A stretch of DNA of 64,000 nucleotides, from NCBI GenBank assembly GCA_964595565.1, contig CAZQQX010000002.1, forward strand, positions 1-64,000, written 5' to 3'. The position numbers and the translations under genes are program-made. This document shows positions 8,419 through 17,418 of this stretch, one piece after another. The stretch comes from JAQVEM01 sp964595565 (GTDB lineage Bacteria > Actinomycetota > Humimicrobiia > Humimicrobiales > Humimicrobiaceae). The stretch's first letter is position 1; the number at the start of each line of letters is the position of its first letter. The notes under the pieces were generated by a model. That model was not told the origin of the DNA. It searched no databases and was given only the letters and a program-made list of their open reading frames with translations.

Positions 8419-10726
8419 AATTTTTACTTATTTTTTCAGATATTATCTTTGAAACACCTTCCGGCTGCATTGAGATTCCATATATTGTATCTGCTATTTC
8501 CATGGTTCTTTTTTGATGGGTTATAAGTATTATTTGCTGTTTTTCTGAAAACTTTTTTATCAGGGTCAAAAACCGGCTGATATTCACATCATCCAGGGCA
8601 GCATCTACCTCATCAAAAACATAAAAAGGAGAGGGATTTATTGAATAAATGGAGAAAAGAAAAGCCATTGAAACCAGGGATTTTTCTCCACCCGATAGAA
8701 GTGAAAGATTAACAAATTTATTATTACCAATATCTACATTCAAATCTACCCCTATATTATCCTCATCATCGCTCCGGCCATTATCGGCCCTCTCAAGCTG
8801 CATTTCTCCTTTGCCAAGGGGAAATAAAATTTTAAAATAATCAGTAAAGCACTTTTTAATTTCTTCAAATTTCCTGTAGAAATAAACAGAAATCCGCCTG
8901 TTAATATCCTTTAATAATTCCTCCAGGTTCTTCTTGCTCTCAACCAGGTCACCTTTCTGAGTAGCTAAAAAATCATATCTTTTTTTAATTCTTTCATATT
9001 CAATGGCAGCATTCGGGTTTACAGTTCCATAACTTTTAATCTCATTCTTTAATCTTCTTACCCTTGCTTCCGACTGTTTTATATCTTCGCTGGGTTTATA
9101 GCTCTTTAGCACATAATCAATTGATATATTATAATTATCTATAATATCTTCAGTAATGGCTTCCACCCTTTCTTTTATCTGCTCTTTTTTGAGCCCTGAT
9201 TTGTACAGGTTATTTTCCAGTTTTAACCGGGTCATATTAATCCTGTTTATTTCTTCTTCAAGACTGTCAATTTTCTTCCGGTTTTTTAAAATTAAATCAT
9301 TCCTCCTGCTAAACTCCGGATAAAGCTTTTTCTCCATGCCTTCTGAAATTAGAAGGTAATCTTTTAAAATTAAATGTAGTTTTCTGGATTTCCCCAGATT
9401 AATCATGCAAATTTCCTTTAAATCCCCGAGCCTGCCCGGTCTTCCTTCCTTATCTTTATTATCATTTCCACTTTTTGCTGATACTTCTGAGGATTTTAAC
9501 TCTATATCATCTAACATTTTTTTAATACTCTCATTTAATTTTCTTAACTGTTCAATAATTGACTGGATTTCATTTCCGGTATATTCAATGGCACCGGTAT
9601 CTTTTACTTTGTTTCTGAAATTATCAATAAATTTTAATAAAAGATTAATGATCTGGTCTAGGTCGTGAGAAGTATTTTTTATAAGAAGCATTATATTATT
9701 ATTTTTCTCATCCTTTAATGAGCCGGGGGATTGATTCCTATCTTCAATATAATGGTTAATCTCTGCATCAAACATATTTAACAATGTTCTGAATGTATTT
9801 TCTTTACTCTCAATTATAGTTATAATATTTTTTAAGTTACTTATTTCAGATTTAAACCAGTCAATTTTACTCCTCCATATTCCATACTCTTCCTGCTCCT
9901 TTTCAATAATTTCCAGCAGCTTATTTTTTTCTTTTTCCAGATATAAGTTTTTTTCTTTTATTTTTTCCAGTTCATCCTTATTCTCAACACAGGAGTTATT
10001 TTCTTCTTCCCATTCTTTATTTAAATTATTAAGATTGGCAATAAAAAGAGAGGCTGCCTCATTTTTTAATAAATTAGAAATTTCTGAATATCTCCTCGCT
10101 CTTTTTGATTCAATCTCAAGCGGGTCCATGGTTCTCTTTATTTCTTCCATCAGGTCGTCAATTCTATCAATATCATTTTTTACCTTCTGAAGTTTCACCA
10201 GTGCTTTATCTCTCCTGATCTTATGTTTGGAAATCCCCAGTATCTCGTCAATTATAGCTTTTCTTTCCACAGGCTTAAGCAGGGCAATCTGGTTGATTTG
10301 CCCCTGATTTACAATAATATGAAGACCTCTGCCAATTCCACTGTCAGCAGTTAACTCCTGTATATCTATCAATCTGCATGGTGAGGAATTTATAAAATAT
10401 TCACTACCTCCTTTAGAAAAAACCCTGCGGGTAAATTTAACATCCCTGAACTCTGTATCAAATAATCGGTTTGAATTATCAAATAGGAGGGAGACTTCAG
10501 CAATTCCCATTTCCTCTTTTTTACTCCTGAAAATAACATCTGCCATAGAATTGCCCCTCAGTGTTCTGGGGCTCTGTTCACCCAGAACCCATGAGATTGC
10601 GTCTGCTATGTTACTTTTGCCACTTCCATTAGGACCTACGATTACACTAATCCCGGGTTCAAAAAATAACTGGCTTTTATCTTTAAAAGATTTGAATCCA
10701 CGAAGTGTTATGTTCTTTAAATACAA
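8402..10726 (-). CDS. smc: Chromosome segregation ATPase SMC, unusually short and without a recognisable hinge
   Basis: The N-terminal head has GPNGSGKSN (residues 31-39) and WVLGEQSPRTLRG; the C-terminal head has LSGGEKSL (from residue 677) and Walker B FDEVDAALDD (about 704), so both ATPase halves are intact. The whole protein is 774 residues, whereas bacterial SMC is usually about 1,150-1,200. Charged coiled-coil regions span roughly 165-330 and 460-640. The middle (about 330-460) has hydrophilic linkers such as SGNDNKDKEG and no Gly-rich SMC hinge signature. A Rad50-type CxxC zinc hook is not seen either. Gene order rnc-smc-ftsY supports an SMC/condensin role. It lies 22 bases after rnc. 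Confidence 0.9.
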   Translation of the reverse strand: MYLKNITLRGFKSFKDKSQLFFEPGISVIVGPNGSGKSNIADAISWVLGEQSPRTLRGNSMADVIFRSKKEEMGIAEVSLLFDNSNRLFDTEFRDVKFTRRVFSKGGSEYFINSSPCRLIDIQELTADSGIGRGLHIIVNQGQINQIALLKPVERKAIIDEILGISKHKIRRDKALVKLQKVKNDIDRIDDLMEEIKRTMDPLEIESKRARRYSEISNLLKNEAASLFIANLNNLNKEWEEENNSCVENKDELEKIKEKNLYLEKEKNKLLEIIEKEQEEYGIWRSKIDWFKSEISNLKNIITIIESKENTFRTLLNMFDAEINHYIEDRNQSPGSLKDEKNNNIMLLIKNTSHDLDQIINLLLKFIDNFRNKVKDTGAIEYTGNEIQSIIEQLRKLNESIKKMLDDIELKSSEVSAKSGNDNKDKEGRPGRLGDLKEICMINLGKSRKLHLILKDYLLISEGMEKKLYPEFSRRNDLILKNRKKIDSLEEEINRINMTRLKLENNLYKSGLKKEQIKERVEAITEDIIDNYNISIDYVLKSYKPSEDIKQSEARVRRLKNEIKSYGTVNPNAAIEYERIKKRYDFLATQKGDLVESKKNLEELLKDINRRISVYFYRKFEEIKKCFTDYFKILFPLGKGEMQLERADNGRSDDEDNIGVDLNVDIGNNKFVNLSLLSGGEKSLVSMAFLFSIYSINPSPFYVFDEVDAALDDVNISRFLTLIKKFSEKQQIILITHQKRTMEIADTIYGISMQPEGVSKIISEKISKNYAKAD

Positions 10727-10748
10727 ATTAAACTTCCCAAAACAATTA

Positions 10749-11486
10749 TTACAAATTTAAATTATACATTTTATTTAACGCGTCTTTTGCAGCATTTTGC
10801 TCAGAATTCTTTTTGCTCTTACCCCTGCCTTTACCAACAACCTTATCTTCAATCATTACTACGGAATAAAATGATTTATTATGGTCGGGCCCCTCGGACT
10901 TATCCAGCCGATATATTACAAGCTTTGAATAATCTGCCTGGATAACTTCCTGAAGATAGGTTTTATAATCTATAATTTCAGGGGTTCTGATACGTTCACT
11001 AATTTTTCCTTTATATCTTTTCAAAACCCAATTCGAAGTGAAATCTATTCCTCTATCAATAAAAATAGCACCAATTAAAGCTTCCATACTATTGGCCAGA
11101 ATAGATGCTTTTTTTCTACCCTTGCACAATTCTTCATTCTCACTCAGAAGCACCTGTTCATCCACTTTAATATCCCTGGCTATTTGAAACAGAGTTTTCC
11201 TGTTAACCAGCACAGACCTTATTTTTGCCATCCTGCCTTCAGAAAAATGGCCATACTTTTTATATAAATAGGAGGTAATTATAAAAGAAAGCACGCTGTC
11301 TCCAAGAAATTCCAATTGCTCATTTCCTCTTGATTTAATATTTTCCTGATGAGCATAAGACCTGTGTGTTAGACTCTGTACATATATTTTTAAATCTCCG
11401 GGAATAATTCCAAGACCTTTTAGCCAGCTTTTTATTCTCTTTTCCAGGGTATCTGTATCATCATTCATTAAAAAGAAAATCGCCAC
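10749..11486 (-). CDS. rnc: Ribonuclease III
   Basis: Double-strand-specific endoribonuclease for rRNA processing. The 245-residue protein has the RNase III signature NEQLEFLGDSVL (55-66), a second acidic site in NSMEALIGAIFIDRG, and a C-terminal double-stranded-RNA-binding domain (from about DYKTYLQEV to GRGKSKKNSEQNAAK). Initiation may be at GTG (11486) or at an ATG six codons inside; an AGAAGG stretch precedes the GTG closely. It follows acpP in the plsX-acpP-rnc-smc order. Confidence 0.95.
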   Translation of the reverse strand: MAIFFLMNDDTDTLEKRIKSWLKGLGIIPGDLKIYVQSLTHRSYAHQENIKSRGNEQLEFLGDSVLSFIITSYLYKKYGHFSEGRMAKIRSVLVNRKTLFQIARDIKVDEQVLLSENEELCKGRKKASILANSMEALIGAIFIDRGIDFTSNWVLKRYKGKISERIRTPEIIDYKTYLQEVIQADYSKLVIYRLDKSEGPDHNKSFYSVVMIEDKVVGKGRGKSKKNSEQNAAKDALNKMYNLNL

Positions 11487-11521
11487 CTTCTAAAGGTAAA
11501 AATGTTCTACAGGTTTTTAAA

Positions 11522-11758
11522 TTATTTTTTGGAATGAGAATCAATATAATCCAGCGCATCCTTTACTGTAACAATTTTTTCAGCATCCTCGTCGCTTATT
11601 TCTATTTCAAACTTATCCTCAAATGCCATAATAAGTTCGACCAGGTCAAGTGAATCGGCTCCCAGATCGTCAACGAATTTACCTTCAGCCTTAATATCCT
11701 CTTCTTTAACACCCAGTACTTCAACTAAAACTTCTTTAAGTTTGTCAAAATTTTCCAT
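11522..11758 (-). CDS. acpP: Acyl carrier protein
   Basis: Carries growing acyl chains on 4'-phosphopantetheine in fatty-acid synthesis. The product is 78 residues, acidic, with the prosthetic-group site DDLGADSLDLVELI (Ser36). A GTG at 11764 extends the frame by two codons, but AGGAG is five bases ahead of the ATG at 11758, which is therefore preferred. Located between plsX and rnc. Confidence 0.96.
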   Translation of the reverse strand: MENFDKLKEVLVEVLGVKEEDIKAEGKFVDDLGADSLDLVELIMAFEDKFEIEISDEDAEKIVTVKDALDYIDSHSKK

Positions 11759-11800
11759 CCTCACTCCTTTTGTATTTTTTACTTTTTCTATTTTTTTATC

Positions 11801-12841
11801 TTACCTTTTATAATTTACCCTGTTTATCTCTTCGCTTATTTTACCGGTAAGATCTGATTCCAGACTTTCTATGGCCACTTTTACCGCATTCTTAATTGCT
11901 TTTGCCCTTGAACTGCCATGAGAAATTATTACCGGCCTGTTAAGCCCCAGAAGCTGTGCACCCCCGTACTCTTCATAATCAAATTTTTCTTTCATTTTTA
12001 CCAGTGAAGATTTAACACCAAGGGACGAAATTTTTGTTATAACACTTGAGGTCAGGATATTCTTTATTTCCCTGAAAAAAAACCCCGCCAAGCCTTCAAT
12101 TAATTTCAATATTACATTTCCCACGAAACCGTCACAAACCGCTACATCTGTAACACCTTCAAAAAGACTCCTGCCCTCTACATTCCCGATAAAATTAATA
12201 CCCGGATAGTCCTTAAGTAGTTCATGGCTCTCAACTGTTACCTCGTTTCCTTTCTTTTCTTCTTCTCCTATATTAACCAGAGCTACTCTCGGGTTCTTTA
12301 CTCCCAGGATGTTTTCGGAATACACTTTGCCCATAATGGCAAACTGCTTTAAAAATAATGGCCTGCAATCCGCATTGGCTCCTGCATCAATCAATACCAC
12401 TTTTTTCTCGTCTAAAGGTATTACCACAGCAATAGCCGGCCTGATTACACTTTTTATTCTTCTTATGTTAAAAAGGCAGCAGGCCATAACCGCGCCTGTG
12501 TTACCGGCAGAAATAAAGGTGCTTTTATCCTCTCCGGATACAAACTTTGAGCCTATAAATATTGATGATTTCTTTTTCTTCCTTAATACTTCTGAAGGGG
12601 ATTCATTCATACCCACTTCCTGCGAGCTGGGCATAATATCCATACCGTTCAGATTCATGCCGTTTAATTCTGCTATCTTCTTAATCTTATCTACACTACC
12701 TACCAGTTTGATATTTACCCCGTAAATTTCTTTTGCCTCAAGCGCACCCTTTATAATTTCGCCGGGAGCAAAATCTCCCCCCATAGCATCTATAACAATT
12801 GAATAATTATTTGAAAAGACTTCTCCCATAATAGGTTTCAA
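11801..12841 (-). CDS. plsX: Phosphate acyltransferase PlsX
   Basis: Makes acyl-phosphate from acyl-ACP for phospholipid synthesis. The 346-residue protein shows IVIDAMGGDFAP, FISAGNTGAVMACCLF, LIDAGANADCRP, VCDGFVGNVILK and a C-terminal GGAQLLGLNRPVIISHG, all standard for PlsX. The gene begins 2 bases after the DRTGG protein gene and lies 42 bases before acpP. Confidence 0.96.
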   Translation of the reverse strand: MKPIMGEVFSNNYSIVIDAMGGDFAPGEIIKGALEAKEIYGVNIKLVGSVDKIKKIAELNGMNLNGMDIMPSSQEVGMNESPSEVLRKKKKSSIFIGSKFVSGEDKSTFISAGNTGAVMACCLFNIRRIKSVIRPAIAVVIPLDEKKVVLIDAGANADCRPLFLKQFAIMGKVYSENILGVKNPRVALVNIGEEEKKGNEVTVESHELLKDYPGINFIGNVEGRSLFEGVTDVAVCDGFVGNVILKLIEGLAGFFFREIKNILTSSVITKISSLGVKSSLVKMKEKFDYEEYGGAQLLGLNRPVIISHGSSRAKAIKNAVKVAIESLESDLTGKISEEINRVNYKR

Positions 12842-12843
12842 AT

Positions 12844-13911
12844 TTAATTATTTTTTGATATCTCAATTAACTTATTTATATCTATATGTTCTCTTGCCAC
12901 TTCAATTATTTTATCAATCTTCTTAATTTCATGGAACCTGACATGTCCAATAATTTCTCCAACTTTTTCAACTGCTGTTAACGTATCAAAATTGACCAGA
13001 ATCATCGGCACGCCCAGCTCCTCCGCTCTTCCCAGGACAATAGTACTCGGCTGAAAGTTGCCTGTAAGTATCATGCATTTAGTATTGGTTTCCAGAGCAG
13101 CAAGCTGAACATCTGCCCTGTCTCCACCGGTTATTACAGCTTTATTGGCTTTTCTTCTGAAAAATTTTAAAGCCTGTTCCTGTCCCATGGCGCCAACCAT
13201 AAATGTTTCCACTAACTCTTCCTTTTTATCCCCGGCGCATATTATCTTACCACCGAGAAAATCAGCCATTTCTTTTATACTTACAGATGATAATATTTTA
13301 TCAGAAGCAACATATCCAATAACTTCAATCTTATTTTTAGTTAAAAATGGGATTATAAGTTCTTCAAGATAATCCATCTGACTTTTAGGAACCCAGTTTA
13401 TAATAACACCGGAAAAATAGTCTTTTAAAAATTGCTTTGCATGGAGAATCTGGTCTACAATTTCGGAATTGTACCTTACTACCATAATAACCCGCGCTCC
13501 AAGCTTTCCGCATATTTTCTTTGCAGATATACCCAGAAAACAACCATCTTCAATGCTTTTCGCGCCTTCCATTATTACAATATCCTTATTTTTCTTTATC
13601 CTTTTATAAGCTCCTTCAATTACATCTATAAATCCTTTAGAAAAATCAGGGTCTTTTAAGCCCTCCCGGTCGTGGAGCTGGGTTAAAACAACCGGGCATA
13701 TATCTTCAAGTTCGTCTTTCACACTTAAGATATTTGATATATATTTAGCATCCTCATCCGTAGTGATATCTCCTACCCTGGTGGGCAGAGTTCCTACCGG
13801 TTTAATATAACCCACTTTCAAACCTTTCTCACCGAGTAGTTTGCCCACACCCACACACATGGAGCTTTTACCGGAAAAAGGCTGATTAGAAATAAAAAAT
13901 AACGGAACCAT
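12844..13911 (-). CDS. DRTGG-domain, BioD-like P-loop protein (phosphotransacetylase N-terminal-like)
   Basis: The 355 residues start with a dethiobiotin-synthetase-like P-loop (SNQPFSGKSS, residues 8-17, then VGYIKPVGTLP), followed by a DRTGG-type domain (about 215-320, with KAVITGGDRADVQLAALE and ILTGNFQPS). The same two domains form the N-terminal half of long phosphotransacetylases, but the catalytic PTA domain is absent. It lies one base from the ADP-forming acetate-CoA ligase, so a regulatory or partner role in acetyl-CoA/acetate metabolism is likely. That role is inferred from context; activity is unknown. Confidence 0.8.
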   Translation of the reverse strand: MVPLFFISNQPFSGKSSMCVGVGKLLGEKGLKVGYIKPVGTLPTRVGDITTDEDAKYISNILSVKDELEDICPVVLTQLHDREGLKDPDFSKGFIDVIEGAYKRIKKNKDIVIMEGAKSIEDGCFLGISAKKICGKLGARVIMVVRYNSEIVDQILHAKQFLKDYFSGVIINWVPKSQMDYLEELIIPFLTKNKIEVIGYVASDKILSSVSIKEMADFLGGKIICAGDKKEELVETFMVGAMGQEQALKFFRRKANKAVITGGDRADVQLAALETNTKCMILTGNFQPSTIVLGRAEELGVPMILVNFDTLTAVEKVGEIIGHVRFHEIKKIDKIIEVAREHIDINKLIEISKNN

Positions 13912-13912
13912 A

Positions 13913-16015
13913 CTAACCTCCTATTCTTATTCTTGCATCACCGGCTATAGAACCCTCTCCTGTTTTCTTTACAAACAGCGGATTTATATCCATTTCTATT
14001 ATTTCCGGAAATTCTGTTACCATCTGGGAAACCTTTAGTATAATTTCAATCATACTTCCAACATCTGAAGGTTCTTCACCTCTGATGCCTTCCAGCAGTT
14101 TTATAGTTTTAATTTCCTTAATCATTTCATATGCAGTTTGCCTGCTTAAAGGAGCAATTCTGAAAGAGACATCTTTAAGTGTCTCAACGTATATACCCCC
14201 GAGGCCAAACATAATAACCGGCCCGAATTGAGGGTCCTCACTGACTCCTATAATGGTCTCCTTTTTATCTTCAATAAATTCCTGAACCAGTATTCCCCTG
14301 ATATTAGCATCAGGCATATATCTTTTTACATTAAAAAGAATATTATCATAATTTTCTTCTAACTCTTTTTCATTATATATCCCAATCCTGACACCACCTA
14401 CATCTGTTTTATGTAAAATATTGGGGGACACTATTTTTAATACAACCGGATATCCTATTTTTTTTGCAATTTCCCCTGCTTCTACAATATCACGTGAGAG
14501 CCCGGCTTCGGGTACCCTTATCCCATATGCCCCAAGAATACCTCTTGCTTCCATTTCCCCAAGTTCCAGCCTTTCATCAGAACGACACTTATCAAATATT
14601 TTTCTAACTTTTTCCTTATCTACACCAAAAGTTTCAACAGGGGAAACCCCTCTTGATTTCCAGTCTACATATTCCATCATAACTTTCAGGGTATCGATAG
14701 CTTCTTCCGGAATAGCAAAATTGGGTATATTTTGATTTGATAAAAATTCTACCGCTTTTCTTACCTCATTTCCTCCTATAAAACTGGTCAGTATTGTTTT
14801 ATCCTTCACATTTCTTTTTGCAACATCAACGATTGCCCTGGCTATTTCTAAAGGCTGTGTCATTCCCTGTGGTGTAAGCAACACTATTACCGCATCAACA
14901 TTGCTGTCTCCCATTACCACCTCGAGAGCCCGTCTGTACCTATCTGCCACTGCATCTCCCAGTAAATCTACAGGATTATAAAAGTTTGCTGCCCCGGGTA
15001 AAAATTCTTTTAAACTCTCTATGGTCTCTGTCCTCAGAGTGGACATTGTTATATTATTTTTTTCACATGCGTCAGTAGCCATTATACCCGGACCACCTGC
15101 ATTTGTTATTATTGCAACTTTTTTACCTTTAGGCAATGGTTGATATGAAAGAGCAACGGCATAATTAAAAAAATCTTTTACGGTATTTGCTCTTATGATA
15201 CCTGCCTGCTTAAAAGCAGACTCATAAGCTTTTGCAGAACCGGCAAGTGTGCCGGTATGAGACGATACTGCTCTTGCTCCTGCGTCTGTATTACCTGATT
15301 TAATTATGATTATTGGCTTTTTTTTAGAGACTCTGGAAGATATTTTAATAAACTCTCTTCCATTTTTTACACCTTCAATATATCCTGTTATAACCGTGGT
15401 TTCTTTCTCGCGTTCCCATTCATTGATAATGTCATTTTCCGAAATATCTGCTTTATTACCCAGCGAAACGAATTTGGAGAACCCTATGTTGCCTGTTTTA
15501 GCCCAATCAAGGACAGAAGTACCAAGTGCACCGGATTGGGATAAGAATCCTATTTTACCTCCCGGGGGTATACTTGTTGAAAATGTTGCATTCAGGGGAC
15601 AGTTGTTATCTATAACTCCAAGACAATTAGGACCCAGTATTCTAATACTATATTTTCTGGCTATTTCCATCAGCCGGCTTTCTCTCTTCATGCCTTTCAC
15701 TCCTGCTTCCTTGAAACCTGCTGATATAATAATAGACCATTTTACATTTTTCTTTGAACAATCCTCAAGAACCCGGCATACATACCGGGCGGGAATAGCC
15801 ATTAAAGCAAGGTCAATATCTGAGGGAATTTCTAAAACTGATGGATAGCACTTAATACCTTTTATTTTATCTGCATTTGGATTGACCGGGAATAATTTTC
15901 CTTTAAATCCCGAGTTTATTATATTCTCGAGTATTATATTACCTACTTTCCCTTTTTCCCTTGAGGCTCCAATTAATGCTATGGAACAAGGACAAAAAAA
16001 ATTCCCTGACCTCAA
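13913..16015 (-). CDS. Acetate--CoA ligase (ADP-forming), fused alpha-beta subunits
   Basis: Converts acetyl-CoA, ADP and phosphate to acetate, CoA and ATP, the substrate-level phosphorylation step of many archaea and some anaerobic bacteria. The 700-residue protein has an N-terminal CoA-binding domain (SIALIGASREKGKVGN), succinyl-CoA-ligase-like domains with the phosphorylated His253 in SSHTGTLAGS, and a C-terminal ATP-grasp domain (from about 475, including SPNILHKTDVGGVRIG). Alpha and beta parts are fused. It follows rpmF by 33 bases in a locus where many Gram-positives keep ackA or pta. The exact acyl substrate cannot be read from sequence. Confidence 0.92.
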   Translation of the reverse strand: MRSGNFFCPCSIALIGASREKGKVGNIILENIINSGFKGKLFPVNPNADKIKGIKCYPSVLEIPSDIDLALMAIPARYVCRVLEDCSKKNVKWSIIISAGFKEAGVKGMKRESRLMEIARKYSIRILGPNCLGVIDNNCPLNATFSTSIPPGGKIGFLSQSGALGTSVLDWAKTGNIGFSKFVSLGNKADISENDIINEWEREKETTVITGYIEGVKNGREFIKISSRVSKKKPIIIIKSGNTDAGARAVSSHTGTLAGSAKAYESAFKQAGIIRANTVKDFFNYAVALSYQPLPKGKKVAIITNAGGPGIMATDACEKNNITMSTLRTETIESLKEFLPGAANFYNPVDLLGDAVADRYRRALEVVMGDSNVDAVIVLLTPQGMTQPLEIARAIVDVAKRNVKDKTILTSFIGGNEVRKAVEFLSNQNIPNFAIPEEAIDTLKVMMEYVDWKSRGVSPVETFGVDKEKVRKIFDKCRSDERLELGEMEARGILGAYGIRVPEAGLSRDIVEAGEIAKKIGYPVVLKIVSPNILHKTDVGGVRIGIYNEKELEENYDNILFNVKRYMPDANIRGILVQEFIEDKKETIIGVSEDPQFGPVIMFGLGGIYVETLKDVSFRIAPLSRQTAYEMIKEIKTIKLLEGIRGEEPSDVGSMIEIILKVSQMVTEFPEIIEMDINPLFVKKTGEGSIAGDARIRIGG

Positions 16016-16048
16016 ATCAAAACCTCCAATCCTGACTTCAACTCACTT

Positions 16049-16264
16049 CTATTTACTGGCTTCTTTTTTTTCTTTCTTTTTGCCCTTATCCTCAAAAATT
16101 ATTATTTCATTTTCAGAATAATAGCCGCAATTCTCACAGACTCTGTGAGAAACTTTTTTGCTGTGACATCTCGGACACTCAACAATGTTTAACAATTTCA
16201 ACTTCTGATGAGTCCTTCGTTTATTTCTTTTGGACTTTGATGTTTTTCCTTTTGGAACTGCCAA
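16049..16264 (-). CDS. rpmF: 50S ribosomal protein L32
   Basis: A 71-residue L32 beginning MAVPKGKTSKSKRNKRRTH, with a complete zinc ribbon (Cys30, Cys33, Cys43, Cys46). A Lys/Glu-rich tail follows the ribbon. The usual upstream partner, a DUF177/YceD gene, is not present. A GGAGGAAG stretch lies directly upstream of the ATG. Confidence 0.96.
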   Translation of the reverse strand: MAVPKGKTSKSKRNKRRTHQKLKLLNIVECPRCHSKKVSHRVCENCGYYSENEIIIFEDKGKKKEKKEASK

Positions 16265-16387
16265 TTCTGCTTCCTCCTGTTAAAATATCTTGTTACAAAC
16301 TTGTTATTAATCTACACAGGTATATAAATATATCATAAAATGATTATTATTCAACAAATTTACCAATCACCAATTTTTTCAAAACCA

Positions 16388-16855
16388 TTAAATCTTATTA
16401 TCCCCCGTGCCTGCACCACCTCTGAATTGCTCTCTGCCTTTCTCAATTGCAGTTATTAATTTGTGCAATACAGCTTCCAGATTTGCTAATTTCTCATCAG
16501 CATAATCCTCTGCCTCAAGCCTTATGGTCCTCGCTCTGGCCTCAACCGCCGACATCAATTCTTCTGCCTTTCTATTTGCATTTTTAAGAACCTCTGTCTC
16601 ACTTACCAGCATTTCTGCTTTCTCCTGTGAGTCTTTAATTATCTTTTCCGAATATCTCTTGGCCTCTTCTATCATATTTTCTCTTTCTTTCACGATCCAT
16701 CTGGATTGTTTTAACTCTTCTGGAAGTACATTCCTTAATTCATCAATCAGGTCATATATTTCGTTCTCATTAACGATTACATTAGATGAGAAAGGTATCC
16801 TTTTACTTTTATCAAGAAGTTCCTCAATATGGTCTACAATCTCAAAAACGTCCAT
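16388..16855 (-). CDS. Coiled-coil protein of unknown function (DivIVA/AtpF-like helix)
   Basis: A 155-residue, charged, mostly helical protein. After MDVFEIVDHIEELLDKSKR and a short loop, heptad-rich sequence (about 50-145, e.g. EEAKRYSEKIIKDSQEKA) resembles the coiled coil of DivIVA or ATP synthase b subunits; similarity of this sort is largely compositional. Comparable proteins are often encoded beside coaD in Gram-positives. It lies between coaD (22 bases away) and rpmF. No catalytic motif is seen; a scaffold role near the cell pole or membrane is only a guess. Confidence 0.75.
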   Translation of the reverse strand: MDVFEIVDHIEELLDKSKRIPFSSNVIVNENEIYDLIDELRNVLPEELKQSRWIVKERENMIEEAKRYSEKIIKDSQEKAEMLVSETEVLKNANRKAEELMSAVEARARTIRLEAEDYADEKLANLEAVLHKLITAIEKGREQFRGGAGTGDNKI

Positions 16856-16877
16856 GTTTCACTCCATATGTATTTTT

Positions 16878-17414
16878 TTATTTAAAACTATTTTTATTAA
16901 AACTTTCAACAATATCCTTTTCAATCTCTTCAGGAACCAGCCCCTTTATACATCCCTTAAACATAGCTACCTCCTTAACAGCACTGGAGCTAAGGTAGGC
17001 AAATTTAGGATTTGTTACTATAAACATGGTTTCCACCCCTGGATTTAATTTTTTGTTTATTTGTGCCATCTGGAACTCGTACTCAAAATCTGATATAGCT
17101 CTAAGGCCTTTAATTATCACCGTTGCTTTTACCTTCTTTGCTACTTCTACCAGTAACCCATCAAAAGTGATAACCTCTATATTTTCTAAACTGCCAAATA
17201 CCCTCCTGGCAAATTCAACTCTTCTTTTTATTGAATAAAGAGGTTTCTTTCTCGGGTTTCTTGATATCGCTACTATAACTTTAGAAAAATTTTTTGAACA
17301 CCTCTGGATTATATCCCTGTGCCCTTCTGTTAAAGGGTCATAGGTCCCCGGACATAGTGCTATTCTCTCCGGTATTTTTTCCACTATTTTAATCCCATCT
17401 TCTAATTTTTGCAT
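16878..17414 (-). CDS. coaD: Phosphopantetheine adenylyltransferase
   Basis: Catalyses the penultimate step of CoA synthesis. The 178-residue protein has the nucleotidyltransferase motif GTYDPLTEGH (23-32), the pantetheine-binding KGLRAISDFEYEFQMA and the C-terminal YLSSSAVKEVA. An N-terminal extension of about 16 residues precedes the usual start of the family. It begins 4 bases after the rsmD stop codon. coaBC, for the earlier CoA step, is elsewhere in the window. Confidence 0.95.
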   Translation of the reverse strand: MQKLEDGIKIVEKIPERIALCPGTYDPLTEGHRDIIQRCSKNFSKVIVAISRNPRKKPLYSIKRRVEFARRVFGSLENIEVITFDGLLVEVAKKVKATVIIKGLRAISDFEYEFQMAQINKKLNPGVETMFIVTNPKFAYLSSSAVKEVAMFKGCIKGLVPEEIEKDIVESFNKNSFK

Positions 17415-17418
17415 ATAT

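Noticed and set aside
15306..15848. 180-codon plus-strand ORF opposite the acetate-CoA ligase
   Set aside because: Antisense shadow of a well-supported gene, no ribosome site or recognisable motif.
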